From NCBI RefSeq assembly GCF_001401755.1, contig NZ_KQ474102.1:296952-360951 (forward strand): a DNA stretch of 64,000 nt. Reading direction: 5' to 3'. The notes beneath the pieces were generated by a model, which did no database searches, was not told the origin of the DNA, and worked only from the letters and a program-made list of their open reading frames with translations. Positions 1 to 8,717 of this stretch are shown here, one piece after another. Made by a program: the position numbers and the translations under genes. This DNA comes from Aquimarina longa SW024. GTDB taxonomy: Bacteria > Bacteroidota > Bacteroidia > Flavobacteriales > Flavobacteriaceae. The first letter of the stretch is position 1, and each line of letters starts with the position of its first letter.

Positions 1-405
1 CAAGGAATTACCAAACCAACAATCAAAGATATTTCTGAAGCAGTTATCAAAATACGTAAAAGCAAACTCCCTGATCCTTCAAAAATAGGAAATAGTGGTA
101 GTTTTTTTAAAAACCCTGTTATTACAAAAAGTCATTTTACTAAACTTCAAAAAATATATCCAAACATTCCATCATATAAAATAGATGACGATCATATAAA
201 AGTCCCTGCAGGCTGGCTAATAGAACAATCTGGTTTTAAAGGAAAACGATGGGGTGATGCAGGAGTACATGAAAAACAAGCCTTAGTTTTAGTAAATTAT
301 GATAACGCTACAGGAAAAGAAATTTTAGACCTTTCTAAAAAAATCATTTCAGGAATAAAGGAAAAATTTGATATTCTTCTAGAAACTGAGGTTAATATAA
401 TATAA
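1..405 (+). CDS. murB: UDP-N-acetylenolpyruvoylglucosamine reductase, C-terminal part
   Basis: This is the 3' part of a gene that begins before the window; frame 1 is open from base 1 to the TAA at 403-405 (134 codons). MurB reduces UDP-GlcNAc-enolpyruvate to UDP-MurNAc with NADPH in the cytoplasm, an early step of peptidoglycan synthesis. The visible part carries the family signature GNSGSFFKNP, whose serine is the proton donor in the family, then the substrate-binding stretch around VPAGWLIEQSGFKG, and near the C-terminus LLETEV with the conserved glutamate. The motif layout is that of type I MurB. The FAD-binding N-terminus is outside the window. Confidence 0.93.
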   Translation, partial: QGITKPTIKDISEAVIKIRKSKLPDPSKIGNSGSFFKNPVITKSHFTKLQKIYPNIPSYKIDDDHIKVPAGWLIEQSGFKGKRWGDAGVHEKQALVLVNYDNATGKEILDLSKKIISGIKEKFDILLETEVNII

Positions 406-492
406 CCGCAAAACTCTTCACATTAAATTTTATTAAAAAAAATAATAATTGTTTTTATTTAATAGGGCACTTACTTAGCCGCACATTCTTTG

Positions 493-500
493 TATCTTTG
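493..500 (+). promoter_or_regulatory. -7 box TATCTTTG of a Bacteroidota promoter
   Basis: TATCTTTG matches the Bacteroidota -7 consensus TAnnTTTG and lies 26 bases before the start codon at 527. No clear -33 TTG is seen at the usual spacing. It probably drives the small membrane protein gene and perhaps the sigma factor gene behind it. Confidence 0.55.
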
Positions 501-526
501 TAAAAAAAATTGATTTTTATACAGTT

Positions 527-733
527 ATGAAACTTTTATTACTTACAGTTGGTTTATTATTATTAGCATTTGGTGGTATTGCTATCAAGTTATGGGCAAA
601 AAAAGATGGTAAATTTGCTGGTACATGTGCTAGTCAAAGCCCTTTTTTAAATAAAGAAGGTGAATCGTGTTCTCTATGTGGTAAAACTCCAGATGAATAT
701 TCAACCTGTAATGATGAAAAGCATTCTAATTAG
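527..733 (+). CDS. Small membrane-anchored protein with four cysteines
   Basis: A 68-aa protein. Residues 1-22 form one hydrophobic helix, either an uncleaved signal anchor or a membrane segment. A short polar tail follows with cysteines at about 34, 48, 51 and 61; the middle pair is a CSLC knuckle followed by G, which looks like a small metal-binding or redox site. No lipobox is present. It has its own -7 box upstream, and the ECF sigma factor gene begins 43 bases downstream, so the two may be co-transcribed. Similar short proteins of unknown role are known in flavobacteria. The function is not known, and the coupling to the sigma factor is only inferred from position. Confidence 0.75.
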   Translation: MKLLLLTVGLLLLAFGGIAIKLWAKKDGKFAGTCASQSPFLNKEGESCSLCGKTPDEYSTCNDEKHSN

Positions 734-776
734 TTTTTAACTATGTTAGTCACTTATTCTAATCAAAAAAAAATCA

Positions 777-1349
777 TTGAAAAAAGAAAAATCTATTCCT
801 CTAGAAGATCACATTAAAAATGCTAAAGAAGGGAAACAAATATCTTTTAATTATCTTTTAGATACTTTTTGGAATGATGTTTATAATTTTCAGTTAAAAA
901 GAACTGAAGATGAATACGAAGCCGAAGATATTACGATACAAAGTTTTTCTAGAGCATTTGATAGAATCAGCACATTTAAGGAAGAATATAGCTTCAAAAC
1001 TTGGTTGATTCAGATTTCAAAAAATATTCACATAGATTTATTACGAAAAAAAAATGCTTCAATACAATCTAAGACCACTACCCAAGCAGATGATGTGGTG
1101 TACAAAATTATTGACGACACTCCCACTCCAGAAGATAAATTAATTACTAAACAGAATCTAGCTCAGTTACTCCTGTATATTAAGCAATTAAAGCCTAACT
1201 ATCAAAAAGTAATTAATTTAAGATATTTTCAGGAGTTGAGTTATAAAGAGATCGCTGACCACCTAGATGAACCCATAAATAATGTTAAAGTTAAATTACT
1301 ACGAGCTAAAAAATTACTTTCTGAGATAATCACTGATGTAAAACATTAA
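777..1349 (+). CDS. ECF-type RNA polymerase sigma factor
   Basis: A 190-aa sigma-70 family protein of extracytoplasmic-function size. Region 2 is visible at about residues 25-95, including the -10 recognition helix area around FKTWLIQISKNIHIDLLRKK. Region 4 is at about 135-185, with the helix-turn-helix LSYKEIADHLDEPINNVKVK. Only sigma-2 and sigma-4 are present, as expected for ECF factors. The chosen start is TTG at 777, since no in-frame ATG lies near the N-terminus; the ATG at 743 is in another frame. No anti-sigma factor gene is adjacent, so what controls it cannot be read here. It is likely a regulator of envelope or housekeeping genes. Confidence 0.9.
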   Translation: MKKEKSIPLEDHIKNAKEGKQISFNYLLDTFWNDVYNFQLKRTEDEYEAEDITIQSFSRAFDRISTFKEEYSFKTWLIQISKNIHIDLLRKKNASIQSKTTTQADDVVYKIIDDTPTPEDKLITKQNLAQLLLYIKQLKPNYQKVINLRYFQELSYKEIADHLDEPINNVKVKLLRAKKLLSEIITDVKH

Positions 1350-1360
1350 TGTTTTAAAAA

Positions 1361-1591
1361 TTACCTTAAAGTAAATGAAGTAAACTCCTTTATAATACTG
1401 TATAATGGATCAATCCATTTATCATTAATCTTTTTATCATATTTAATAAACTTTTGTACCAACCCTTTTGGTGCAGAAATTTCTTTCTCTATTGCAGTGA
1501 TATTAATATATCTCTGATTATTAAGTAACCATTTTTCCACACGCTTTCGATTGTTTTTCTTCTTTTTAAGACTAACCAATTCTTCAGACAT
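1361..1591 (-). CDS. Small basic protein with a possible HTH
   Basis: A 76-aa lysine-rich protein, convergent with the sigma factor gene and only 11 bases from its end. Residues 15-60 (RVEKWLLNNQRYINITAIEK onward) resemble short Bacteroidota proteins in which a winged or simple helix-turn-helix is followed by a KFIKYDKKINDKWIDPL stretch. That suggests nucleic-acid binding, but the function is not recognised. The coding frame ends shortly before the sigma gene's stop on the other strand, an ordinary tail-to-tail arrangement. There is no signal peptide or membrane segment. Existence as a gene is likely but not certain, because only length and composition support it. Confidence 0.6.
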   Translation of the reverse strand: MSEELVSLKKKKNNRKRVEKWLLNNQRYINITAIEKEISAPKGLVQKFIKYDKKINDKWIDPLYSIIKEFTSFTLR

Positions 1592-1834
1592 GATTTTTTA
1601 TCTTTAATTAAGAGGATAACTAGAAAAAATAAAAAAAATTTCACGTTAACTTAATTTTAACCTAATGTTAAGACTTTACTTAAGTAAGGTATTGCAGTAA
1701 ACTAAAAAATCTATAGTTTATGATTTTCAGAATATACTTTTCTAACTAGAACACTTCTTTATTAATCAACAAACTTCTTTTGTAACGATATCTTAACTTT
1801 ACAGAAAACTTCATTTTAATCTAAGCTTTCTTTG

Positions 1835-1842
1835 TATTTTTG
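1835..1842 (+). promoter_or_regulatory. -7 box TATTTTTG upstream of lipA
   Basis: TATTTTTG fits TAnnTTTG and ends 17 bases before the lipA ATG at 1860, so the mRNA leader would be very short. The rest of 1592-1834 is AT-rich and shows no other recognisable element. Confidence 0.5.
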
Positions 1843-1859
1843 CTAAAAATATTTCTTGT

Positions 1860-2732
1860 ATGAATAATGATGTTACTAGTGTAGCTCCACCTAAAGGAAA
1901 ACCAAAATGGTTACGTGTTAAACTCCCCACAGGAAAAAAATATACCGAACTCCGAGGACTGGTAGATAAATATAGTCTACACACAATCTGCACCTCAGGA
2001 AGTTGCCCTAACATGGGAGAATGTTGGAGTGAAGGAACAGCTACTTTTATGATATTAGGAAATATCTGCACACGATCTTGTGGTTTTTGTGGAGTAAAAA
2101 CAGGAAGACCTGAGACAGTAGATTGGGAAGAACCCGAAAAAGTCGCTCGATCTATAAAAATTATGAATATAAAACATGCAGTAATAACATCTGTAGACAG
2201 AGATGATTTATTAGATGGTGGTTCAATTATCTGGGCAGAAACTATCCAAGCTATTCGTAGAATGAACCCAGAAACTACACTAGAAACTTTACTCCCCGAT
2301 TTTCAAGGAAAAACAAAGAATATCGATAGAATTATTGCGGTAAAACCAGAAGTTGTTTCTCATAATATGGAGACCGTAAAAAGATTAACACGAGAAGTTA
2401 GAATACAAGCTAAATATGAGCAAAGCTTACAAGTTTTAAAATATCTTAAAGACAATGGCATTGATCGTACAAAAAGTGGAATCATGCTTGGTCTTGGAGA
2501 AAAAGAAAATGAGGTTATACAAACACTTACAGATCTAAGAACTGTAGGATTAGATATTGTTACTATCGGACAATATTTACAACCAAGTAAAAAACACCTA
2601 CCAGTCAAAGAATTTATAACTCCGGATCAGTTCAAAAAATATGAAGAAATTGGATTAGAAATGGGGTTTAGACATGTAGAAAGTGGTGCTCTAGTAAGAT
2701 CTTCTTATAAAGCTCAAAAACATTTAACATAA
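1860..2732 (+). CDS. lipA: Lipoyl synthase
   Basis: A 290-aa radical-SAM enzyme that inserts two sulfurs into octanoyl groups on lipoyl domains (pyruvate dehydrogenase, 2-oxoglutarate dehydrogenase, glycine cleavage H protein). Both iron-sulfur clusters are visible. The auxiliary cluster motif is CTSGSCPNMGEC at about 45-56. The radical-SAM CxxxCxxC is CTRSCGFC at about 71-78. The C-terminal RSSYKA supplies the conserved serine ligand motif. Length is normal for the family. The ATG at 1860 is used, since it follows the promoter box closely. The next gene (GAPDH) begins 22 bases downstream, so the two are probably one transcript. Confidence 0.96.
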   Translation: MNNDVTSVAPPKGKPKWLRVKLPTGKKYTELRGLVDKYSLHTICTSGSCPNMGECWSEGTATFMILGNICTRSCGFCGVKTGRPETVDWEEPEKVARSIKIMNIKHAVITSVDRDDLLDGGSIIWAETIQAIRRMNPETTLETLLPDFQGKTKNIDRIIAVKPEVVSHNMETVKRLTREVRIQAKYEQSLQVLKYLKDNGIDRTKSGIMLGLGEKENEVIQTLTDLRTVGLDIVTIGQYLQPSKKHLPVKEFITPDQFKKYEEIGLEMGFRHVESGALVRSSYKAQKHLT

Positions 2733-2754
2733 CTAAAAAAGTAATATCCATTTA

Positions 2755-3759
2755 ATGAATACGTCTACTAGAATTGCTATCAACGGCTTCGGAAGAATTG
2801 GTCGTAATTTATTTAGATTATTGGTCAATCACCCACATATAGAGGTTGTAGCTATCAATGATCTTGCTGATTCAAAAACATTAAGTCACCTACTTAAATA
2901 TGATAGTATTCATGGTATTTTACCTTTTGAAATATCTTACACCAAAGATCATATAGTCGTACAAAACAAAACAATTCCATTACTTAACAAACAAGATCCC
3001 GAGCAATGTAACTGGAAAAAATACGATGTAGATGTAGTTATAGAATCTACAGGAAAATTTAAAACAAGATCTAGTGCTGAAAAGCACCTAAAAGCAGGAG
3101 CAAAAAAAGTTATTCTTTCTGCCCCCCCTGTAGATGATAGTGTAAAGACTATTGTTATGGGAGTAAATGATCACATTATAGATGGTTCAGAAAGTATTAT
3201 ATCAAATGCTTCTTGTACTACAAATAATGCAGCACCTATGATTAAGGTTGTCAATGATTTATGTGGTATTGAGCAAGCTTATATCACTACAATACATAGC
3301 TATACCACAGATCAAAGCTTACATGATCAACCTCATAGGGATTTAAGACGCGCAAGAGCCGCTAGCCAATCTATTGTTCCTACAACAACGGGGGCTGCAA
3401 AAGCACTAACAAAAATTTTTCCTGAATTAAGTAATGTTATAGGAGGGTGTGGAATCCGGGTTCCTGTTCCAAATGGGTCGCTTACAGACATTACCTTTAA
3501 TGTTAAAAAACAAACATCAATTCAAGAAATTAATGATGAGTTTAAAAAAGCTTCAGAAGCTAATTTAAAAAGTATTTTGTCTTATACCGAAGATCCAATT
3601 GTATCTGTTGATATTCTTGGTAATCCATACTCTTGTACATTTGATTCATTAATGACTTCTGTAATAGGAAAAATGGTAAAAATAATAGGCTGGTATGATA
3701 ATGAAATTGGCTATAGTAGCAGAATAATCGATTTAATTATTCACATTTGTAAGAAATAA
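2755..3759 (+). CDS. gap: Type I glyceraldehyde-3-phosphate dehydrogenase
   Basis: A 334-aa cytoplasmic glycolytic or gluconeogenic enzyme that oxidises glyceraldehyde-3-phosphate to 1,3-bisphosphoglycerate with NAD. The N-terminal Rossmann motif INGFGRIGRN is at residues 9-18. The catalytic cysteine is at about 154 in SNASCTTNN, and the conserved C-terminal WYDNEIGYS is present. Length is normal. It lies 22 bases after lipA and 9 bases before the hybrid kinase gene, so the three may form one transcription unit. Flavobacteria often have more than one gap paralogue, so this need not be the main glycolytic copy. Confidence 0.95.
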   Translation: MNTSTRIAINGFGRIGRNLFRLLVNHPHIEVVAINDLADSKTLSHLLKYDSIHGILPFEISYTKDHIVVQNKTIPLLNKQDPEQCNWKKYDVDVVIESTGKFKTRSSAEKHLKAGAKKVILSAPPVDDSVKTIVMGVNDHIIDGSESIISNASCTTNNAAPMIKVVNDLCGIEQAYITTIHSYTTDQSLHDQPHRDLRRARAASQSIVPTTTGAAKALTKIFPELSNVIGGCGIRVPVPNGSLTDITFNVKKQTSIQEINDEFKKASEANLKSILSYTEDPIVSVDILGNPYSCTFDSLMTSVIGKMVKIIGWYDNEIGYSSRIIDLIIHICKK

Positions 3760-3768
3760 CTATCTTAG

Positions 3769-6012
3769 TTGAGATATTTCAAAAGAAAAATGCCAACCCA
3801 ATTCAAATACTTTACAGTTATACTTTTATTAGTTTGTTATTTTTTTGGTGTCTCACAAACAACTAAAGATCTAGAAAACAAACAATTAAAAGACTCTATA
3901 GAACATTATTTAATTAATGCCTCTCAATCCATTGATCAAGCAAAATTAGAACTTGCACTTTCTAATATTATTAATGCAAAAGAACTTGCCTTACAAAAAC
4001 AAGACAAAATCTATATCGCAAGAACTAATATGATACTTGCTAAGTTATATATAGAACTAGGTGATCTAAAAAAAGCTGAAGAACAAATTCTTGATGCAAT
4101 AGCAATTCAAAATGAAGGGAAAGATGAAATTATGCTTGCTTCTTCATATACTATTTATGGATCAATATATATCAGACTTAAAAAATATAAAGCAGCATTA
4201 CAATCACTAGAAACAGCACTTATACTAGCAAAAAAAAATAAAATTAAATCTCAAGAAGGGCATATAAAATTAAATCTTGGTATTTTAGCGCTTGCCCAAA
4301 ATCAACCTGAATTAGCCATACAACATTTTGATAGTGGACTTCCCATTATCAGTTCACTTGATCAATATTATTTTAAAGCACAATTATATACCAATAAAGC
4401 TAGAGCACAATTATTACTCAATCAGCCTGTTGATGCAAAAAAAACTAATGATTTAGCCATGCAGATTGGTCAGGATATGGGATATTCTGAAATACGCTCA
4501 GAGTGCTATGAATTATATAGCCAGATATATGAAAAAAAAGAAGATTACTTCTCCTCTCTCCGTAATTTAAGAGCTCATGAAAAAATAAAAGACTCCTTAT
4601 TTAACACCAATAAAGAAATTATAGCTCAAGAGGCTGGCGCAAAATTAAGTCTAAACGAAAACAATGTTCTAATTGAAGAATTAACCGAAGAAAACATTCA
4701 ACAACAAAGATCTTTAAAATTAGGACGCCTAACTACTATATTAAGTATCGCATTAATAACCATATTATCACTTTTAACTCTTTCTTTATATAAAAATAAT
4801 AATTTAAGAGCTAGAGCAAATGAATTATTACAAAACAAAAATACAGAACTTATTTTAGCCAAAGAAAATGCAGAAAGAGCAAGCGAAGCCAAAGTACAAT
4901 TTCTGTCTACAATAACTCACGAACTAAGGACACCATTATATGCTGTCACAGGACTAACTCATTTATTACTTGAAGAAAGCCCTACGCCCAATCAAAAAGA
5001 GCATCTTAATTCACTTAAGTTCTCTGGAGAGTATCTTTTATCATTAATCAATAACATACTAGATCTCAATAAACTAGAAGCCAATAAAGTCGAAGTAGAA
5101 AACACCTCATTCAATCTCAAAAAAAGAATTAATGATGTACTAATTGCCTTAGGTAAATCTGCAAAAGACAGGGATAACAATTTACATTATGAGTTTGATG
5201 AATCCATACCTCCTAAATTAAAAGGTGATCCATTAAAAATATCACAAATTTTAATTAATCTTATTGGAAACTCTATAAAATTCACTCAAAATGGAGATAT
5301 CTGGATACGTGTAAGCCCCATTAGCCAAGTTGAAAACAAAATAGCTCTTAATTTTGAAATTGAAGACAATGGAGTAGGAATATCAGAAAAGAAACAGCAA
5401 AGTATTTTTGAGAATTTTACACAAGGATCTGTACAGATTAACAGAAAATTTGGAGGTACAGGATTAGGACTATCAATTGTAAAAAATCTATTATCCTTAA
5501 TGGGAAGTGAAATCAACTTAGAAAGTAAATTAGGTAAAGGATCCAAATTTATGTTTAATCTTACGTTTGAAATCTTTGAAGATAAAAGTACTGACTATGC
5601 TGAAGAAGCTAAAAAAATAGATTACAGCGTAATGGTTGACAAACATGTATTGATAGTAGAAGACAATAAAATCAATCAACTAATTACACGAAAAATTTTA
5701 GAAAAAAATAGAATAAATTGCGATGTAGCCGATAATGGAAATATTGCAATAAATAAAACAAAAGAAAATTCTTTTGATCTAATTCTTATGGATATTCATA
5801 TGCCAGGAATTAGTGGAATACAAGCCACCAAACAAATTAGAGAATTCAACACCGAAATCCCTATTATTGCATTAACAGCAGTTACTCTAGATGATAATTT
5901 GGATGAGTTCTATGATAATGGTTTTAACGACATAATACCTAAGCCCTATAAAACAGAGGAGTTTTTTACAAAACTCCATAAAGCATTAGTAAAAAAACAA
6001 GCTACTGTTTAA
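3769..6012 (+). CDS. TPR-containing hybrid sensor histidine kinase
   Basis: A 747-aa protein. Order: signal sequence (cleavage near VSQ), tetratricopeptide repeats at about 30-300, one membrane helix at about 321-341 and a short coiled coil. Then come HisKA with the phospho-acceptor histidine at about 384 (THELRTP), HATPase_c with N box and DNGVGIS plus GGTGLGLSI, and a C-terminal receiver domain at about 625-745. The receiver has acidic residues at 631-632 and the phospho-acceptor aspartate at about 675 (LMDIHMPG). The periplasmic TPR solenoid is typical of Bacteroidetes kinases that sense protein partners. Internal phosphorelay is expected; no HPt protein or output regulator is adjacent. 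The frame opens with TTG at 3769, but ATG at 3790 (MPTQFKY) gives a more typical signal peptide. Confidence 0.93.
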   Translation: MRYFKRKMPTQFKYFTVILLLVCYFFGVSQTTKDLENKQLKDSIEHYLINASQSIDQAKLELALSNIINAKELALQKQDKIYIARTNMILAKLYIELGDLKKAEEQILDAIAIQNEGKDEIMLASSYTIYGSIYIRLKKYKAALQSLETALILAKKNKIKSQEGHIKLNLGILALAQNQPELAIQHFDSGLPIISSLDQYYFKAQLYTNKARAQLLLNQPVDAKKTNDLAMQIGQDMGYSEIRSECYELYSQIYEKKEDYFSSLRNLRAHEKIKDSLFNTNKEIIAQEAGAKLSLNENNVLIEELTEENIQQQRSLKLGRLTTILSIALITILSLLTLSLYKNNNLRARANELLQNKNTELILAKENAERASEAKVQFLSTITHELRTPLYAVTGLTHLLLEESPTPNQKEHLNSLKFSGEYLLSLINNILDLNKLEANKVEVENTSFNLKKRINDVLIALGKSAKDRDNNLHYEFDESIPPKLKGDPLKISQILINLIGNSIKFTQNGDIWIRVSPISQVENKIALNFEIEDNGVGISEKKQQSIFENFTQGSVQINRKFGGTGLGLSIVKNLLSLMGSEINLESKLGKGSKFMFNLTFEIFEDKSTDYAEEAKKIDYSVMVDKHVLIVEDNKINQLITRKILEKNRINCDVADNGNIAINKTKENSFDLILMDIHMPGISGIQATKQIREFNTEIPIIALTAVTLDDNLDEFYDNGFNDIIPKPYKTEEFFTKLHKALVKKQATV

Positions 6013-6498
6013 TTTTTAGCAAAAAAACTGAAATAAAAATCTTACAAAAAAATATCTCCCCCCTATTATAGCTTTCTTTTTAGTTAAAACCACATACAAG
6101 CGTAAAAGCAAAACACACTTTCTATCTAAATAATTTTAGAGCTAAGACTATATTACAAGTCCCCCCCACTTTGTTGATTGGATATATACAAACGTTACTT
6201 GTATAGATTATTTCTTTTTTCATAATCATTAACTATATTAGTTTTTTTAAACTAAAAATCAACGAATAAACTAATATACTAGGATATACCTCACAAAATA
6301 ACCACTACTCTAAACCCTAGGAAGCATTCTCCTTACAATAACACTACTATGAAATCTTCTCTTTTTCTTCTAAGATAACCACTTCTCAAACAATACGTAT
6401 ATTTTAGACCTATCAAGAAATTAATCCAAAAAAAAGGGGTAAAACGTACTAATCTTAATATCCCTAATTTAAAATCTTATATAAATGAACACCAAAAA
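6013..6498. other. Gene-free stretch between convergent genes
   Basis: About 490 bases between the 3' ends of the hybrid kinase and lpxK genes. It is AT-rich with a C7 run near 6165. I see no plausible ORF, tRNA or clear terminator hairpin. Confidence 0.5.
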
Positions 6499-7512
6499 TT
6501 ATATAATACTATTCATAAATTCTAATATCTTAACATCAAAAAAATCGCTATTCTCAATAAACTTAATCTCTATTGGCTGATACCATAATTTCTTTTCAGA
6601 AATACTCGAAGACAACCTAACATAATCTTTTTCTGTAGTCACTATAAATTCCAGAGCACTTAATTTTATCAATTCAGTATCTGTAAAATTATGATGATCA
6701 GAAAAATTAATATGATCAAACTTTAGTCCTAAAGCAGTATAATATTCTACCAAAGGAGTTGGATTAGCGATACCTGTAACTAGAGTAAAATGAATATTCT
6801 TCAAAGAACTAACTGATCTAGCCTCAGAAACATTCATAATATTGTCGCCATAATTAATAGTAGTAAAAAACAAATCCTGATTAGGTTTTACAGCTAACTT
6901 ATATTCTATTTTTTTTCTTTCCTCAATAGATAATTGACTAGGACATTTAGTAACCACTATAATATCCGCTCGTTCAGCTCCTCTTCTTGGCTCTCTTAAA
7001 TTACCCGTAGGCAACACTATATCATCACAGTAGAGGTCATAATATGGAGTAAGTAAAATATAAAACCCAGCCTTTACCTTACGATGTTGATAAGCATCGT
7101 CCAATATAATAACCTCTGGTTGCGGAGTTAAAGATCGTAAAGTAGCAATTCCATTACGTCGGTCTGCATCTACAGCTACAATAACATCAGAAAATTTTTT
7201 TTTAAATTGAAGAGGCTCATCACCTACCTGTCTAACCTTAGCATCAGGTCTAACTAACAGAAAACCTTTTGTCTCTCTTTTATATCCTCTACTAAGAGTA
7301 GCTAATGTTATTTTATCTCTAAGTAATGTAATTAAGTATTCTACCATCGGTGATTTCCCTGTTCCTCCAACACTAAGATTCCCAACAACAAGTACTGGAA
7401 AATCATAAACCGTAGATTTCTTAACTCCTATATCATATAGTTTATTTCGCAACCAAGTAACCAAGTAATAAAATGGAACAAAAGGCAGAAGTATTTTTCG
7501 TAGTACATTCAC
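6499..7512 (-). CDS. lpxK: Tetraacyldisaccharide 4'-kinase
   Basis: A 337-aa inner-membrane-associated kinase that phosphorylates the 4' position of the lipid A disaccharide, the sixth step of the Raetz pathway. The N-terminal hydrophobic stretch (residues 7-25) is the membrane anchor. The Walker A loop is at about 44-58 (GNLSVGGTGKSPMVEYL), and the DDAYQHR motif with catalytic and Walker B-like acidic residues is at about 138-144. Length is normal. It is divergent from the Nif3-like gene, with a promoter box between them on this strand. This confirms a Gram-negative outer membrane with lipid A. Confidence 0.96.
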   Translation of the reverse strand: MNVLRKILLPFVPFYYLVTWLRNKLYDIGVKKSTVYDFPVLVVGNLSVGGTGKSPMVEYLITLLRDKITLATLSRGYKRETKGFLLVRPDAKVRQVGDEPLQFKKKFSDVIVAVDADRRNGIATLRSLTPQPEVIILDDAYQHRKVKAGFYILLTPYYDLYCDDIVLPTGNLREPRRGAERADIIVVTKCPSQLSIEERKKIEYKLAVKPNQDLFFTTINYGDNIMNVSEARSVSSLKNIHFTLVTGIANPTPLVEYYTALGLKFDHINFSDHHNFTDTELIKLSALEFIVTTEKDYVRLSSSISEKKLWYQPIEIKFIENSDFFDVKILEFMNSII

Positions 7513-7542
7513 ACGATTAAAATTTTAAATATATTGACCTCA

Positions 7543-7550
7543 CAAAAGTA
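7543..7550 (-). promoter_or_regulatory. -7 box TACTTTTG for lpxK
   Basis: Reading the minus strand, TACTTTTG fits TAnnTTTG and lies 31 bases before the lpxK ATG. It sits in the 107-base divergent spacer with the Nif3-like gene. Confidence 0.5.
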
Positions 7551-7619
7551 TAAAACGAAACTTTAGATTATTGGTAAAACTTTTTTTACATTCAATTTTT
7601 ATTAAAAAAAGATATTATT

Positions 7620-8714
7620 ATGCAAATAAAAGAAGTTATACAGCATCTTGAAGCTTTAGCTCCAACAGCATACGCAGAAGATTTTGACAATGTTGGCTTA
7701 TTAGTTGGAAACTCTGAAACTAAAGTAACAGGAATCCTTGTAACACTAGATACACTAGAAAACATCCTTGATGAAGCTATAGAAAATAACTGTAATTTAA
7801 TCGTTAGTTTCCATCCAATCATATTTAAAGGAATAAAAAAGTTTAATGGTAATACTTATGTAGAACGAGTAGTCATGAAAGCTATAAAAAATGACATTGC
7901 AATTTTTTCCATCCATACAGCATTAGATAATGCGCTATATGGAGTAAATAATATGATGTGTGAAAAATTAGGATTACTACAACGCAAAATTCTTATTCCA
8001 CAAAGTGGGAATATTAAAAAACTAACTACATTTGCCCCTAATAATGAAGCTAAATTACTATGTACTAAACTTTTTGAAGCAGGAGCAGGAACCATTGGTA
8101 ATTATGACAACTGTAGTTTTTCTTCTGAAGGAACAGGAACTTTTAGAGCATTAAATAATGCAAATCCCTCTCTAGGAATTATTGGAAAATTACATGAAGA
8201 AAAAGAAACCCAAATCCAAGTCACCTATCCAAAACATTGTGAAAACAATATCCTTAAAGCGCTTTTTAAAAATCATTCTTATGAAGAAGTTGCTTATGAA
8301 ATTACCACTCTAGAAAATAAAAATCAAAACATAGGAATTGGAATGATTGGAGAATTACCAGAATCTATGAAGGAAATTGATTTTTTAAAATACATCAAAA
8401 GTATTTTTAAAACAGGATGTATACGACACTCAGCATTACTAAACAAGCCTATAAAAAAAGTAGCTGTACTAGGAGGTAGTGGCAGTTTTGCGATACAAAA
8501 TGCACTATATGCTGGAGCCGATATTTTTATTACTTCGGATTTAAAATACCATGAGTTTTACAAAGCAGAAAACAAGTTCATACTTGCTGATATTGGTCAT
8601 TATGAAAGCGAACAATACACAAAAAACCTAATTGTTAGTTATCTTAGAAAAAAAATCAGTAATTTTGCAATCATTTTATCGGATAAAAATACCAATCCCA
8701 TTCAATACATATAA
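7620..8714 (+). CDS. Nif3-like dinuclear metal centre protein
   Basis: A 364-aa member of the NIF3/YbgI family (DUF34), hexameric toroids with a two-metal site. The metal-binding pattern is visible: SFHPIIFKG (about 64-72), the HTALDNALYGVN motif (about 99-110), and near the C-terminus DIGHYESE with the histidine and glutamate ligands. The long form, with a PII-like insert between about 125 and 240, is typical of Bacteroidota and Firmicutes. Biochemical function is unsettled for the family; a role linked to GTP cyclohydrolase or metal handling has been proposed. The ribbon/coiled-coil gene starts 3 bases downstream, a pairing conserved in many bacteria. Confidence 0.93.
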   Translation: MQIKEVIQHLEALAPTAYAEDFDNVGLLVGNSETKVTGILVTLDTLENILDEAIENNCNLIVSFHPIIFKGIKKFNGNTYVERVVMKAIKNDIAIFSIHTALDNALYGVNNMMCEKLGLLQRKILIPQSGNIKKLTTFAPNNEAKLLCTKLFEAGAGTIGNYDNCSFSSEGTGTFRALNNANPSLGIIGKLHEEKETQIQVTYPKHCENNILKALFKNHSYEEVAYEITTLENKNQNIGIGMIGELPESMKEIDFLKYIKSIFKTGCIRHSALLNKPIKKVAVLGGSGSFAIQNALYAGADIFITSDLKYHEFYKAENKFILADIGHYESEQYTKNLIVSYLRKKISNFAIILSDKNTNPIQYI

Positions 8715-8717
8715 AAT

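Noticed and set aside
6013..6498. Small RNA or hidden gene between convergent genes
   Set aside because: No promoter-terminator pair or ORF could be supported by eye.
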